In this document: positions 43,035 to 51,359 of the stretch, in pieces
Position numbering within the stretch: position 1 is the stretch's first letter
How the letters are laid out: the number at the start of each line of letters is the position of its first letter
NCBI GenBank assembly: GCA_963725255.1
Contig: CAVRXV010000004.1
Coordinates: forward strand, 313,300 to 377,299
DNA from: JAIEPX01 sp963725255
Lineage (GTDB): Bacteria > Pseudomonadota > Gammaproteobacteria > JAIEPX01
DNA: 64,000 nt
Direction of reading: 5' to 3'
Position numbers and translations under genes: made by a program
Notes under the pieces: model-generated
What the model was told of the DNA's origin: nothing
Databases searched by the model: none
Seen by the model: the letters and a program-made list of their open reading frames with translations, nothing else

Positions 43035-44390
43035 ATGGCTACAGTAATTCCTACGATGACTCCAAAAGAAATCGTACACGAACTTGATAAATACATTGTT
43101 GGACAAGCTGCTGCAAAGCGAGCGGTGTCGATAGCATTGCGAAATCGCTGGCGACGTTTGCAAGTTGATCCAGAGCTTGCGCCAGAAATTACACCGAAAA
43201 ATATTTTAATGATTGGGCCTACAGGTGTAGGTAAAACTGAAATTGCACGGCGACTGGCAAAATTAGTAAGAGCGCCATTTATTAAAGAAGAAGCGACAAA
43301 ATTTACTGAGAGAGGTTATGTCGGTGGTGATGTAGAATCTATCATTCGAAATTTAGTTGATAAAGCGGTGAAAGATGAACGAGAATATCAAATGCAAAAA
43401 GTTAAAACTCGTGCAGAAGAAGCAGCAGAAGAACGAATTTTAGATTCATTATTAACACCAGCTCGAAGTGATTTTGAAAGTCAACCAATAGAAACAAATG
43501 TTCCAGTAAAAGAATCGAGCATGCGTACGGAATTTCGTAAGCAACTCCAAAATGGTGAGCTTGATGATAAAGTAATAGAGCTTGATTTACCGGGATTGCA
43601 CGTGGGTGTTGAAATTATGGCGCCTCCCGGAATGGAAGAAATGAGTAGTCAACTCCAAAGTCTTTTTCAAAATTTATCCGGCGATAAAATTAAACGGCGG
43701 AAATTAACTGTGAAAGAAGCCTATAAACTGATTGTGGAAATTGAAGGCTCAAAAATGGTTAATGAAGAAGAAATTCGAAATCGTGCTATTCAAGCAGTGG
43801 AATTAAACGGTATCGTTTTTCTTGATGAAATAGACAAAATTGTGGGTCGAACGGGAACGATGGGCGCTGATGTTTCTCGTGAAGGTGTGCAGCGTGATTT
43901 ATTGCCTCTGGTTGAAGGGACAACCGTTTCAACACGTTATGGCATGATTAAAACCGATCATATTTTATTTATTGCATCTGGTGCATTTCATTTGTCAAAA
44001 CCATCTGATTTAATTCCTGAATTACAGGGGCGTTTACCCATTCGAGTCGAATTAAATGCATTGACGAGTGATGATTTCGAGCGAATATTAACGGAACCTA
44101 AAGCGTCATTAACTGAACAATATGTCGCGTTAATGGCTGTTGAAGGCTTTAAAATAGAGTTCAAGAAAGATGCAATTCGACGATTGGCAGAAATCGCATT
44201 TCAAGTCAACGAAAGGACAGAAAATATCGGCGCTCGGCGTTTGCATACGATTATGGAGCGTTTGCTCGAAGAAATTTCATTTAGTGCCAGTGAGCGAAGT
44301 GGCGATAAGTTTGTGATCGATAAAAAATATGTAGACGCTCAGTTAGCCGCTTTGGCGGAAAATGTGGACCTTAGTGAATATATTTTATAA
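43035..44390 (+). CDS. hslU: ATP-dependent protease ATPase subunit HslU
   Basis: A 451-residue AAA+ unfoldase that feeds substrates to HslV. IVGQAAAKRAVSIALRNRWR opens the domain, MIGPTGVGKTEIARRLA is Walker A, GIVFLDEIDKIVGR is Walker B, and the I domain lies about residues 110-230. The C-terminus LSEYIL is the tail that inserts into HslV. It follows hslV by 15 bases as an operon. Full length. Confidence 0.97.
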   Translation: MATVIPTMTPKEIVHELDKYIVGQAAAKRAVSIALRNRWRRLQVDPELAPEITPKNILMIGPTGVGKTEIARRLAKLVRAPFIKEEATKFTERGYVGGDVESIIRNLVDKAVKDEREYQMQKVKTRAEEAAEERILDSLLTPARSDFESQPIETNVPVKESSMRTEFRKQLQNGELDDKVIELDLPGLHVGVEIMAPPGMEEMSSQLQSLFQNLSGDKIKRRKLTVKEAYKLIVEIEGSKMVNEEEIRNRAIQAVELNGIVFLDEIDKIVGRTGTMGADVSREGVQRDLLPLVEGTTVSTRYGMIKTDHILFIASGAFHLSKPSDLIPELQGRLPIRVELNALTSDDFERILTEPKASLTEQYVALMAVEGFKIEFKKDAIRRLAEIAFQVNERTENIGARRLHTIMERLLEEISFSASERSGDKFVIDKKYVDAQLAALAENVDLSEYIL

Positions 44391-44435
44391 TAATTGTGCT
44401 ATAATTACACCATTATAATTTATTTGAGGTTAATT

Positions 44436-45533
44436 ATGCGTAATGTATTTACTGTTGCTCTCGTGTTGGTCGGATCAGTTGCCTTGAGTTCATGCGAGAA
44501 AAAGCAAGAAACGACGGCTGTTCAAGCTATTCAGCCTCCTGTTGTTGAGCAGATACAGCAACCGGCTGCCCCAGCCTTACCTACTACGCCCTCAGCGCCT
44601 GCTGCAGCCACACCTCCTGCCACACCTGCAGTTCCAGCGGCTCCCGCCCAAGCGCCTGTACGAGCGATCGTTAAGCCGCAACCACTCAAACAACCTCGAG
44701 AAAGAGTCATTGTTGTGCCTCAAAGAGAAACACGAGAAAAAGTAATTTATGTGCCTCAACGGTCTGGCGATAGATATCGTCCTGAATATCGTGAACGTGT
44801 TGCTCCCTATGTTGAAGAACGTACTGTGACAATAATAAAGCGACCACCACCAGAAGTTATATATGTTCCACGTCAACAGCAGCCTAATACGGTTATTATT
44901 AAACAGTACCCTCGGCCGCAAACAAATACTATTATTGTAAAACCCTACGAACAGCCAGCAAAAATTGTAGGTCCAGCGCCTCCTAGTACAACCACTATTC
45001 CAAGTACAATGGGTCCACAGCAAAGCAAACCTGCTAAAATTGTTAAGCCAATTGTAGCTCCACCGAGCACAACCTCAGAGCAACCAGTAGTTCCAGTTCC
45101 TGCAAACCCAGTTCAAAATCCTGTGGAGCAAACTACCGCTCCTGCACCCAAGACTCCGAGCCCAGCAGAATCTACAATTCCTCCAAGTACAGTGAAAGCT
45201 CCGACAGCGCCAGAGCAAAAACCTGAATCAACTTTACAAACTGTGCCGGCGGCCCCTGCCCAACCTGCTGAACCTGCGAAACCAGTTAATCCTGAGCCAG
45301 CACCGCCCAAACCTACTCCACAACCTGAGCCGAAGCCTGTGCCAGAACCACAACCTGCACCGGCACCAGCACCTGCTGAAAATACCTCTCAAGCTGCACC
45401 AGCCCCTGCTCAAACAGCAACTCCTGCCTCAGAGCCTTCAGCCCCAGCTCAGGCTGCATCTGTAGCTTCAGCTAGCGCAACTGAAAAACAAAACCCACCG
45501 CCTGCAGTTACTGACGAGTCTGATTCTGATTAA
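44436..45533 (+). CDS. Proline/alanine-rich outer-membrane or periplasmic lipoprotein
   Basis: About 365 residues from the ATG at 44436 (GAGG upstream). MRNVFTVALVLVGSVALSSC is a lipoprotein signal with the lipobox LSSC; the following residue is Glu. The mature part is almost entirely low-complexity Pro/Ala/Gln/Val with a short basic central zone in which PREKVIYVPQR-type units recur (RERVIVVPQRETREKVIYVP). The pattern suggests an extended periplasm-spanning polypeptide. No known domain. It lies 45 bases after hslU and ends at a strong terminator. Confidence 0.65.
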   Translation: MRNVFTVALVLVGSVALSSCEKKQETTAVQAIQPPVVEQIQQPAAPALPTTPSAPAAATPPATPAVPAAPAQAPVRAIVKPQPLKQPRERVIVVPQRETREKVIYVPQRSGDRYRPEYRERVAPYVEERTVTIIKRPPPEVIYVPRQQQPNTVIIKQYPRPQTNTIIVKPYEQPAKIVGPAPPSTTTIPSTMGPQQSKPAKIVKPIVAPPSTTSEQPVVPVPANPVQNPVEQTTAPAPKTPSPAESTIPPSTVKAPTAPEQKPESTLQTVPAAPAQPAEPAKPVNPEPAPPKPTPQPEPKPVPEPQPAPAPAPAENTSQAAPAPAQTATPASEPSAPAQAASVASASATEKQNPPPAVTDESDSD

Positions 45534-45568
45534 GGGTAAGATACAAGTTTAGTGTATCCTAGTACTAC

Positions 45569-45622
45569 AACACCCCCCATATTGTCTTCATAAATTGAAG
45601 AAATTATGGGGGGTGTTTTGTT
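45569..45622 (+). terminator. Terminator of the hslVU-lipoprotein transcription unit
   Basis: AACACCCCCCAT (45569-45580) and ATGGGGGGTGTT (45606-45617) form a 12-bp GC-rich stem with a small inner stem (CTTCA/TGAAG), followed by TTGTT. It lies 36 bases after the lipoprotein stop codon. Confidence 0.85.
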
Positions 45623-45928
45623 CACAGATCTATCGTTAAAAATCTGATCGCTTGAAAAGACGGGCTGCCAGTAATGCACAAACGGTGGGTTTGATTCTTT
45701 CGATTTCGCTACCCTAATCCTATCAGTATGATGAGTTCTGAAAATCAATTTTGTAGGATTTCCTCACTAATCAGACATTGATGCTATCAATTTTACTGTT
45801 AGGTCAACAGGATGCTCTTTCGGCAAAAGTGATTTATATTGATTCTGTTTCTGTGAGAAGCAATCGAACTTAGGTCTGTCATCTCGTACCCGTTTTTTTT
45901 TCTTTTTCAAAGCATGCGGCAATGCACT
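45623..45928. other. Intergenic region without a supportable gene
   Basis: About 300 bases between the terminator and the stop of the minus-strand gene at 45929. The reading frames are short and none has a ribosome-binding site. A 30-codon frame from an ATG at 45781 and a 72-codon minus frame across 45530-45748 are not credible genes. A T-rich run (45895-45910) may serve as a terminator for the genes coming from the right. Confidence 0.5.
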
Positions 45929-46750
45929 TTACCCCATTGATAGATTTGATAACAAGTCCTTATATGAATCAAGAAAATAATCAACATTGGAAGGCTCCCA
46001 GCCCCCGTCTTTCTCATGGGCATATATAAATGTTCTCGTTAATGAACCTTGTATTATGATAACTTTTTTTAATATATCAAGAATAATATCCGGGTTGATA
46101 TTTGCTGTCTTTGTTGCCTGATAAAATTCGCCTTTCTTCAGCATATGGGATCTTTGAGACATATGGCCTGAATGGGAGAAATCACAAAGAATCGGATAGT
46201 ATTCTTTAATCAGGTCAGCCATTTTCGCTTCTAATTTATTCTCACTACTCTTTGCCAAATCTTTTTTTTCATTCTCCTTAAGTTTTTTAGTGGTGTACTT
46301 TGTTAAATTTTTATTTAAATCATTAAAATGTTCCATTGCAGATAGCGATATATATACTTCCAGAAGCTGGTCTCGAGAGAGTTTTTTTTGATTTAATATT
46401 TTCAGTGAAGGCTTAATCTTTTCGTGCAATTTATTAAAATCTTTCTCATTATAATGCCTCGCATCTTGACACATTTTCTGGTAATTATTTTTAACGAGTA
46501 TAAAGTTTATGTATGTATCAAAGTAGGTTCTTGTCAAAATAAGAAAAGAATACCACTTTTTTTCTTCTAATGTGTCAATCATATCATTCAGAATGTTCAA
46601 TGCCGTGTAATAAAGGGAGGCTTTCCATATGTTGCTATCGTATAGGTTACCTGCTTTTTTTGATAATGTTCTTTTTCGAATTGATTGGTTTATCTGTTCG
46701 ACGGAATTTAAAAAAACCCTAAGTTTTTTAATCGCCTTTGTTAATTTCAT
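45929..46750 (-). CDS. Helical protein of unknown function
   Basis: 273 residues, Lys-rich, helical, no signal peptide and no membrane segment. Notable stretches are KWYSFLILTRTYFDTYINFI and ILCDFSHSGHMSQRSHML; the latter is loosely like the conserved His-rich end of DUF5677-type proteins, a weak suggestion only. It overlaps the 3' end of the frameshifted AAA_14 gene by 23 bases, so the two are probably one operon. It could be the second component of a defence-type pair. Unassigned. Confidence 0.5.
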   Translation of the reverse strand: MKLTKAIKKLRVFLNSVEQINQSIRKRTLSKKAGNLYDSNIWKASLYYTALNILNDMIDTLEEKKWYSFLILTRTYFDTYINFILVKNNYQKMCQDARHYNEKDFNKLHEKIKPSLKILNQKKLSRDQLLEVYISLSAMEHFNDLNKNLTKYTTKKLKENEKKDLAKSSENKLEAKMADLIKEYYPILCDFSHSGHMSQRSHMLKKGEFYQATKTANINPDIILDILKKVIIIQGSLTRTFIYAHEKDGGWEPSNVDYFLDSYKDLLSNLSMG

Positions 46751-48075
46751 TTATTCCCTCATCTATCAAGCGTGGTAATTGATAAATCATATAGAGTGGA
46801 ATAGAAAGTATATTTTGATGCTTGCTCAATTCTTTTGCCGAAATTCTAACTCCCAGCGGTAATTCTTTTTCTTTTAAAAATAAATGCAAAGATTTAAGGC
46901 TACCTGTTTTTCCTGATTTAACTTCGATAGGAATAATCTTAGAATCAATGTTAATAACGTAGTCAACTTCGGCAGTACTTCCTTTTTCCTCACGAGACCA
47001 ATAATAGAGATGTGGTTGGTCATGTGGATCTTGGTAAGCTAATAATTCCTGACCTACAAATTGTTCGGCGAGGGCGCCTCGATTGAGTAGCATTAAATCC
47101 TCTGAAAACAATAGTTCCATATCTAATCGTGTGGCGCGTTTTAATATGCCAATATCTAAAAACAACAGTTTGAATTTTTTTTCATTAATATGAGTAAGTA
47201 AGGGTAATCCAACTGCAGATGTTGAATATATGGAAGAAATAACTCCGGCTTTATTTAAATCGGATATTGCATCTTTTAAATATCGCGATTCCATGTCGGG
47301 GGAAATTTTCACATATTTAATTTGTTCGCCCACTAGCCCGGGTGTTTGATTATAGACTTGTTGCAAATATTTGTGACGTGAAGTGGAGGCGTATTTTGCA
47401 AAATCGTCACTGTAAGTACGCAAAATAATGGTCTGATATTCTTGGCATTCACGTAATGGCTGGCCTTCAATATAACCCGCGACTACCATTGGCATGCCGC
47501 CAATTATCATGTACTCACGCACCAGCTTTAATGCCGTCTCATGAATTGCAGTAGGAATGCCAGATTGTAGAGTGGTAGTATTTAGAAATTCAGCCAATTT
47601 TTGATTGCTGGTTGCATTAAGGTATTCAGTAAAAGAGAGAGGCCTTAGATAGCAATATTGTACTCGTCCAACAGGCATACTAATATTTTTTTCTCGTAAT
47701 GCAAATTCAAGTAATGAGCCAGCGCCAATTACATGTAAAGTTGGGCATTTTTCTTTAAAATAACGCAATGCAATTATTGCATTCGGTACAATTTTGAATC
47801 TCGTCGAGAAATAGCAATGTTTTACCAGGTTCAATTCGTTGTCGACTAAGAATCTCAATTTTAGTGATGATCTCACTGGGTTTGAGAGTTTCAAAACAAG
47901 CGATGTATTCTGGCGATTCTTCAAAATTAATCGAAACTGTATTTTCAAAACACTCTTTGCCGAACTGCTCAACGAGATAAGTCTTGCCCACCTGCCGGGG
48001 CCCCCTAAGAAGCAAGGGCAAATGAACAGATTTTTGCTGCCACCGTATCAGGTGTGAAAGTAGATCTCTTCTCAT
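46728..48075 (-). pseudogene. AAA_14/DUF4143 ATP-binding protein, broken by a single-base insertion
   Basis: The N-terminal frame (48075 down to about 47757) reads MRRDLLSHLIRWQQKSVHLP with Walker A LLRGPRQVGKTYLVEQFG and Walker B LLFLDEIQNC, then goes out of frame. The continuation in another frame starts at PNAIIALRYFKEKCPTLHVI and includes AGSLLEFALRE, the DUF4143 region and the end VDYVINIDSKIIPIEVKSGK. One extra base at 47787 (minus-strand TGT-A-CCG) separates the halves; removing it restores DEIQNCPNAIIALRYF. The protein would be about 440 residues. Inactivated, or a sequencing error. Confidence 0.8.
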
Positions 48076-48239
48076 AGTAATGTCGCCATTTAAACCAACC
48101 ATTGGGATAGTATACTCAAAATAACCATAAAAGACAAGGCTATTAATTGATGGTTACACAGAAAATACAGGGGTGTTTTGTTATGTAGGCGCATGAAAGA
48201 TTGGGGTGTTTTATGCAAAGATCGATCCTTGAGAGTCTC

Positions 48240-48284
48240 ACCGAAGCATTATCCAATATACTTTGCCATTATGAGGATCTAAGC
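48240..48284 (-). pseudogene. Short remnant of a DUF2147 gene
   Basis: GCATTATCCAATATACTTTG followed by CCATTATGAGGATCTAAG is nearly the same as 49711-49749 inside the intact DUF2147 gene, where the bases are GCATTACACGATACACTTTG. The rest of the 285-base intergenic region here holds no gene, so this is a decayed fragment or a short duplication. Confidence 0.45.
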
Positions 48285-48387
48285 CATATCGTTATGTGTT
48301 AGACCAGGCCCCTTTTTCTTGCGTAACGAAACCTGTTAGAGTTATCTTTTACAATGTCTAAACAACAACATCTGTAAGGGGTTACGA

Positions 48388-49224
48388 ATGTTAATAGCTG
48401 CCATTTTTATATTACTCTGGAGTAGCGGTTATATTTTCGTTGAAAATGGGCTTCAATATAGCGATCCATTAGTATTTCTTTCTTTAAGGCTATGGTTTGC
48501 ATGGATAATTATTACGATTATTCTACTTTACAAACGCCCTGAATTTCCAAAATCATTGAACCAATTTTTAATAGTTGCAATTACAGGAATATTCACATTA
48601 GGACTTTATACGGCATTTTTCTTTGCAGCATTATACGAAGGAATCTCCCCAGGAATTTTGGCTATTATTTTGGGAATGCAACCGTTGCTTACGGTATTGA
48701 TAATGAAAGAAGCGATGAGGCCACTACAAATAATTGGCATATTGCTGGGATTTGTTGGGTTGTCATTAACAGTTGCTAATTCTGTAATGTCTGATTCAAC
48801 TACTATTTTGGGCATTGGCAGTGCCTTGCTATCATTATGTGGTATGACAGTCGGTACGGTTTTACAAAAAAAATATTGTTCTTCTATTCCATTAACTTCA
48901 AATTTATTTATTCAATATCTTGCTAGTGCGATCATGATTTCAGTTCTGTGTTTTATATTTGGGAGCTCAAATGTTACATGGTCATTAAGCTTTACGATAT
49001 CATTGTTATGGGTAGTTTTGGTTATTTCTATTGGTGCTACTTATTTATTTTATACATTACTAAAACACGGTAAAGCCGCAAGTGTAACGAGTTATATGTA
49101 CTGTGTCCCTCCTGTTACTGCTATCATGGATTATGTAATTTTTCATCATGTCTTATCATTAACAACTGTTACAGGTATGGTTTTGATTATGTGTGGTTTG
49201 GTCATGATTCATTATAGGAAATGA
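48388..49224 (+). CDS. EamA/DMT-superfamily transporter
   Basis: 278 residues, about ten transmembrane segments in two repeated EamA units. Examples are MLIAAIFILLWSSGYIFVEN, FLSLRLWFAWIIITIILLY and SPGILAIILGMQPLLTVLIM in the first unit and LWVVLVISIGATYLFYTLLK in the second. The family exports amino acids or other metabolites; the substrate is unknown. The N-terminus is slightly short compared with family members of about 290-300 residues. AAGGGG precedes the ATG. A GATCTGACCC motif after the stop (49228-49240) recalls the GGGGTCAG palindrome ends. Confidence 0.85.
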   Translation: MLIAAIFILLWSSGYIFVENGLQYSDPLVFLSLRLWFAWIIITIILLYKRPEFPKSLNQFLIVAITGIFTLGLYTAFFFAALYEGISPGILAIILGMQPLLTVLIMKEAMRPLQIIGILLGFVGLSLTVANSVMSDSTTILGIGSALLSLCGMTVGTVLQKKYCSSIPLTSNLFIQYLASAIMISVLCFIFGSSNVTWSLSFTISLLWVVLVISIGATYLFYTLLKHGKAASVTSYMYCVPPVTAIMDYVIFHHVLSLTTVTGMVLIMCGLVMIHYRK

Positions 49225-49336
49225 ACCAGATCTGACCCTTTTCTTTCTCTGCTGCTATATATTAAGCAAAGATAATTGTCAAAAATTTATTTATTTTGTA
49301 AGGTGCGTTGTATCGATAATGTGAGGAGTTTAATTT

Positions 49337-49585
49337 ATGATTCGTCCCGGTATTTATCAGCATTACAAAGGTAATCTTTATCAAGTCATCGGTCTATCAA
49401 GACACTCAGAAAACATGGAAGAACTGGTTGTCTATCAATCTTTATATGGAGACTTCGGTCTTTGGGTGCGACCTCTTGATATATTCACAGGGACTGTTGT
49501 AATCAACTCCGTGGAAGTTCCTCGTTTTAAATTTGTCCGCGAAACTTTATTGCATGCTCCTGCCGAATTGCGGGGTGAGCGATGA
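49337..49585 (+). CDS. DUF1653 domain protein
   Basis: An 82-residue protein that is a single DUF1653 domain: IRPGIYQHYKGNLYQVIGLS, ELVVYQSLYGDFGLWVRPL and an aromatic C-terminus FKFVRE. The function is unknown; the domain is widespread in proteobacteria. GAGGAG precedes the ATG. Confidence 0.88.
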   Translation: MIRPGIYQHYKGNLYQVIGLSRHSENMEELVVYQSLYGDFGLWVRPLDIFTGTVVINSVEVPRFKFVRETLLHAPAELRGER

Positions 49586-49616
49586 GAGATGAGAGATGAG
49601 AGTCAATCCCATGGTA

Positions 49617-50090
49617 TTAATAATGACGATACCAATTTTGCGTACGTCCGAATAAACTAATTCCGAGATACCCTCTAGCTTTCAATGATTTTCCGTCATT
49701 CGCTAAAGTCAGCATTACACGATACACTTTGCCATTATGAGGATCTAAGATTTGTCCTCCCGACCAGATATTATCACCTGTTTTCTCGAGCCCCCAGATG
49801 ATCGCTAATCCGAGTATAGGTTTATTTCTAAATTGTCCCGGACATTTAGAACAAATCCCTGTATCGCCGGGTTGTTTGAATATTTTTTCAATTCGACCAT
49901 AGACTACACCACGATTTTCCCAAAGATGCATAATGCTGCGAACTTTCCCCGTTTTATCATCAACAGTCGTCCAATACCCACTGACGGAATCAAGGCGTAC
50001 AGTGGGCGTCGTAGTTTCAGCAAAAGCACACGACAAAGACATCGACAACATTATCGATATCAATACTCTACATAAGTGCTGCACTATCAT
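49617..50090 (-). CDS. DUF2147 domain protein, exported
   Basis: 157 residues with signal peptide MIVQHLCRVLISIMLSMSLS-CAFAE. VSGYWTTVDDKTGKVRSIMH, the Cys pair CSKCPG, IIWGLEKTGDNIWSGGQILD and RGYLGISLFGRTQNWYR are DUF2147 signatures. Proteins of this family are periplasmic and of uncertain role. A short fragment of a second copy lies at 48240-48284. It is downstream of the papain-like protease gene on the same strand with a 78-base gap. Confidence 0.85.
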   Translation of the reverse strand: MIVQHLCRVLISIMLSMSLSCAFAETTTPTVRLDSVSGYWTTVDDKTGKVRSIMHLWENRGVVYGRIEKIFKQPGDTGICSKCPGQFRNKPILGLAIIWGLEKTGDNIWSGGQILDPHNGKVYRVMLTLANDGKSLKARGYLGISLFGRTQNWYRHY

Positions 50091-50167
50091 AAATGTGACT
50101 CCTTGTAGTTATTGCTTTCATTATAGCAGAAGCGGGTGCAAAGACTATTGCTGGCCGCCGTCATCTG

Positions 50168-51271
50168 CTAGCTGGGCTTAGTTCCCGTGTTTATACTGTA
50201 CGCATCTACTGCCATCAATCTGAAATAATCGTAAGTCATGAACTCTGGCGTATTTCTGCCCCAGGAGTTTCGCACTAAAAATACACCTGTTTGCTTTTCG
50301 CCTTTGCTATTAAGTACTGTGGCATTATCGTCATAGCCATAAAGAACAATTTCGTGATAGCCCCAAGTATTTTCCTGAGGATCATGAGTGGACCACGAGA
50401 CGATCATATCGTGATCAGCAAACCATGTATCTGACCTGACATTCGTGCTGCCCGTAAGAAAATATTTCGAATTAGTCAGAAACGCGATGATGACACGATT
50501 TCCATCTGACAAAGATTTACGCACAGAACTCAGTGCTAATTCAGGAGTAACCCAGCCGTCACTATTGTCACTCACAGTGGCATAATAGGGTGTGCCTTGA
50601 TCATGAAGAGTGACTAATTTGAACAATGTTTGTGGCTCTATTGGCACCCTAGTAGCCGTACTACTCAGAATATTATGACTGTGTTGATGATAGTTCGATA
50701 AACTCAGCTTGTGCTTTGAAAATGTATCATCGAATTGAAATGGATATTCAGCGACATTATTGCACACGCCTTGTTTTTGATCTTGTTTTGATACTACTCC
50801 AAACTGTCGAATAAGGCTCAGAGTAACGTGCGACCAAGCGCCATTCCAAGCGTTACCCCAATAACTATAATCACTCAAATAGCTGCTCAGTTGTAACAAA
50901 CATAATTGACTAATGTAGTCACCTTTTCCTAATGCAGCATCGATAGCTGCTGTGGTAGCAAACGTGTTGCAGGTGCCGTAGGGGCCTTGATTGAGCACAG
51001 GCACGTTGTTCATACCCAAGTCAACACGCGACGGTAAATTACCTCGCTTTACATTTCGGGTAACAGGGTCTTTTAGTTGGCTGCGTGACTTCTGCAATTC
51101 TTGCAAAGCAGGAGAGAGTTTGATAGCTATTACCGCCACTTTTTCAGTTGCTACGGCTCTATTATTAGTGTGGGATATTGTGTGCAACGTTTCTAAGCGT
51201 ATAGGGCCAAAATCGGCCGCGAATGCGAAACTGGAGCATAGTGCTATACTTGTCAATATTAATTTTTTCAT
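50168..51271 (-). CDS. Exported papain-like cysteine protease (C1 peptidase family)
   Basis: 367 residues with signal peptide MKKLILTSIALCSSFAFA. NQGPYGTCNTFATTAAIDA supplies the oxyanion Gln95 and catalytic Cys101 of the C1 family, YHEIVLYGYDDNA the His, and FLVRNSWG the Asn/Trp motif. A propeptide of about 65 residues separates the signal and the mature domain. It is likely secreted or periplasmic and could act on host or environmental proteins. Full set of catalytic residues is present. Confidence 0.85.
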   Translation of the reverse strand: MKKLILTSIALCSSFAFAADFGPIRLETLHTISHTNNRAVATEKVAVIAIKLSPALQELQKSRSQLKDPVTRNVKRGNLPSRVDLGMNNVPVLNQGPYGTCNTFATTAAIDAALGKGDYISQLCLLQLSSYLSDYSYWGNAWNGAWSHVTLSLIRQFGVVSKQDQKQGVCNNVAEYPFQFDDTFSKHKLSLSNYHQHSHNILSSTATRVPIEPQTLFKLVTLHDQGTPYYATVSDNSDGWVTPELALSSVRKSLSDGNRVIIAFLTNSKYFLTGSTNVRSDTWFADHDMIVSWSTHDPQENTWGYHEIVLYGYDDNATVLNSKGEKQTGVFLVRNSWGRNTPEFMTYDYFRLMAVDAYSINTGTKPS

Positions 51272-51359
51272 GGTTTCTCTTTTTGTTGTTCAGTGAATTA
51301 GTATAAGAAGTAGGATACTATAAACAGGTGTTTTCTGCAATAATCTGTTTCTGCATTTC

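Noticed and set aside
45530..45748. 72-codon minus-strand reading frame across the terminator
   Set aside because: It overlaps the GC-rich terminator stem and the lipoprotein stop codon, has no ribosome-binding site and no recognisable sequence.
45781..45873. 30-codon frame starting MLSILLLGQQDALSAK
   Set aside because: Hydrophobic start suggests a small peptide, but no ribosome-binding site, promoter or conserved context is visible; upstream stop is close.
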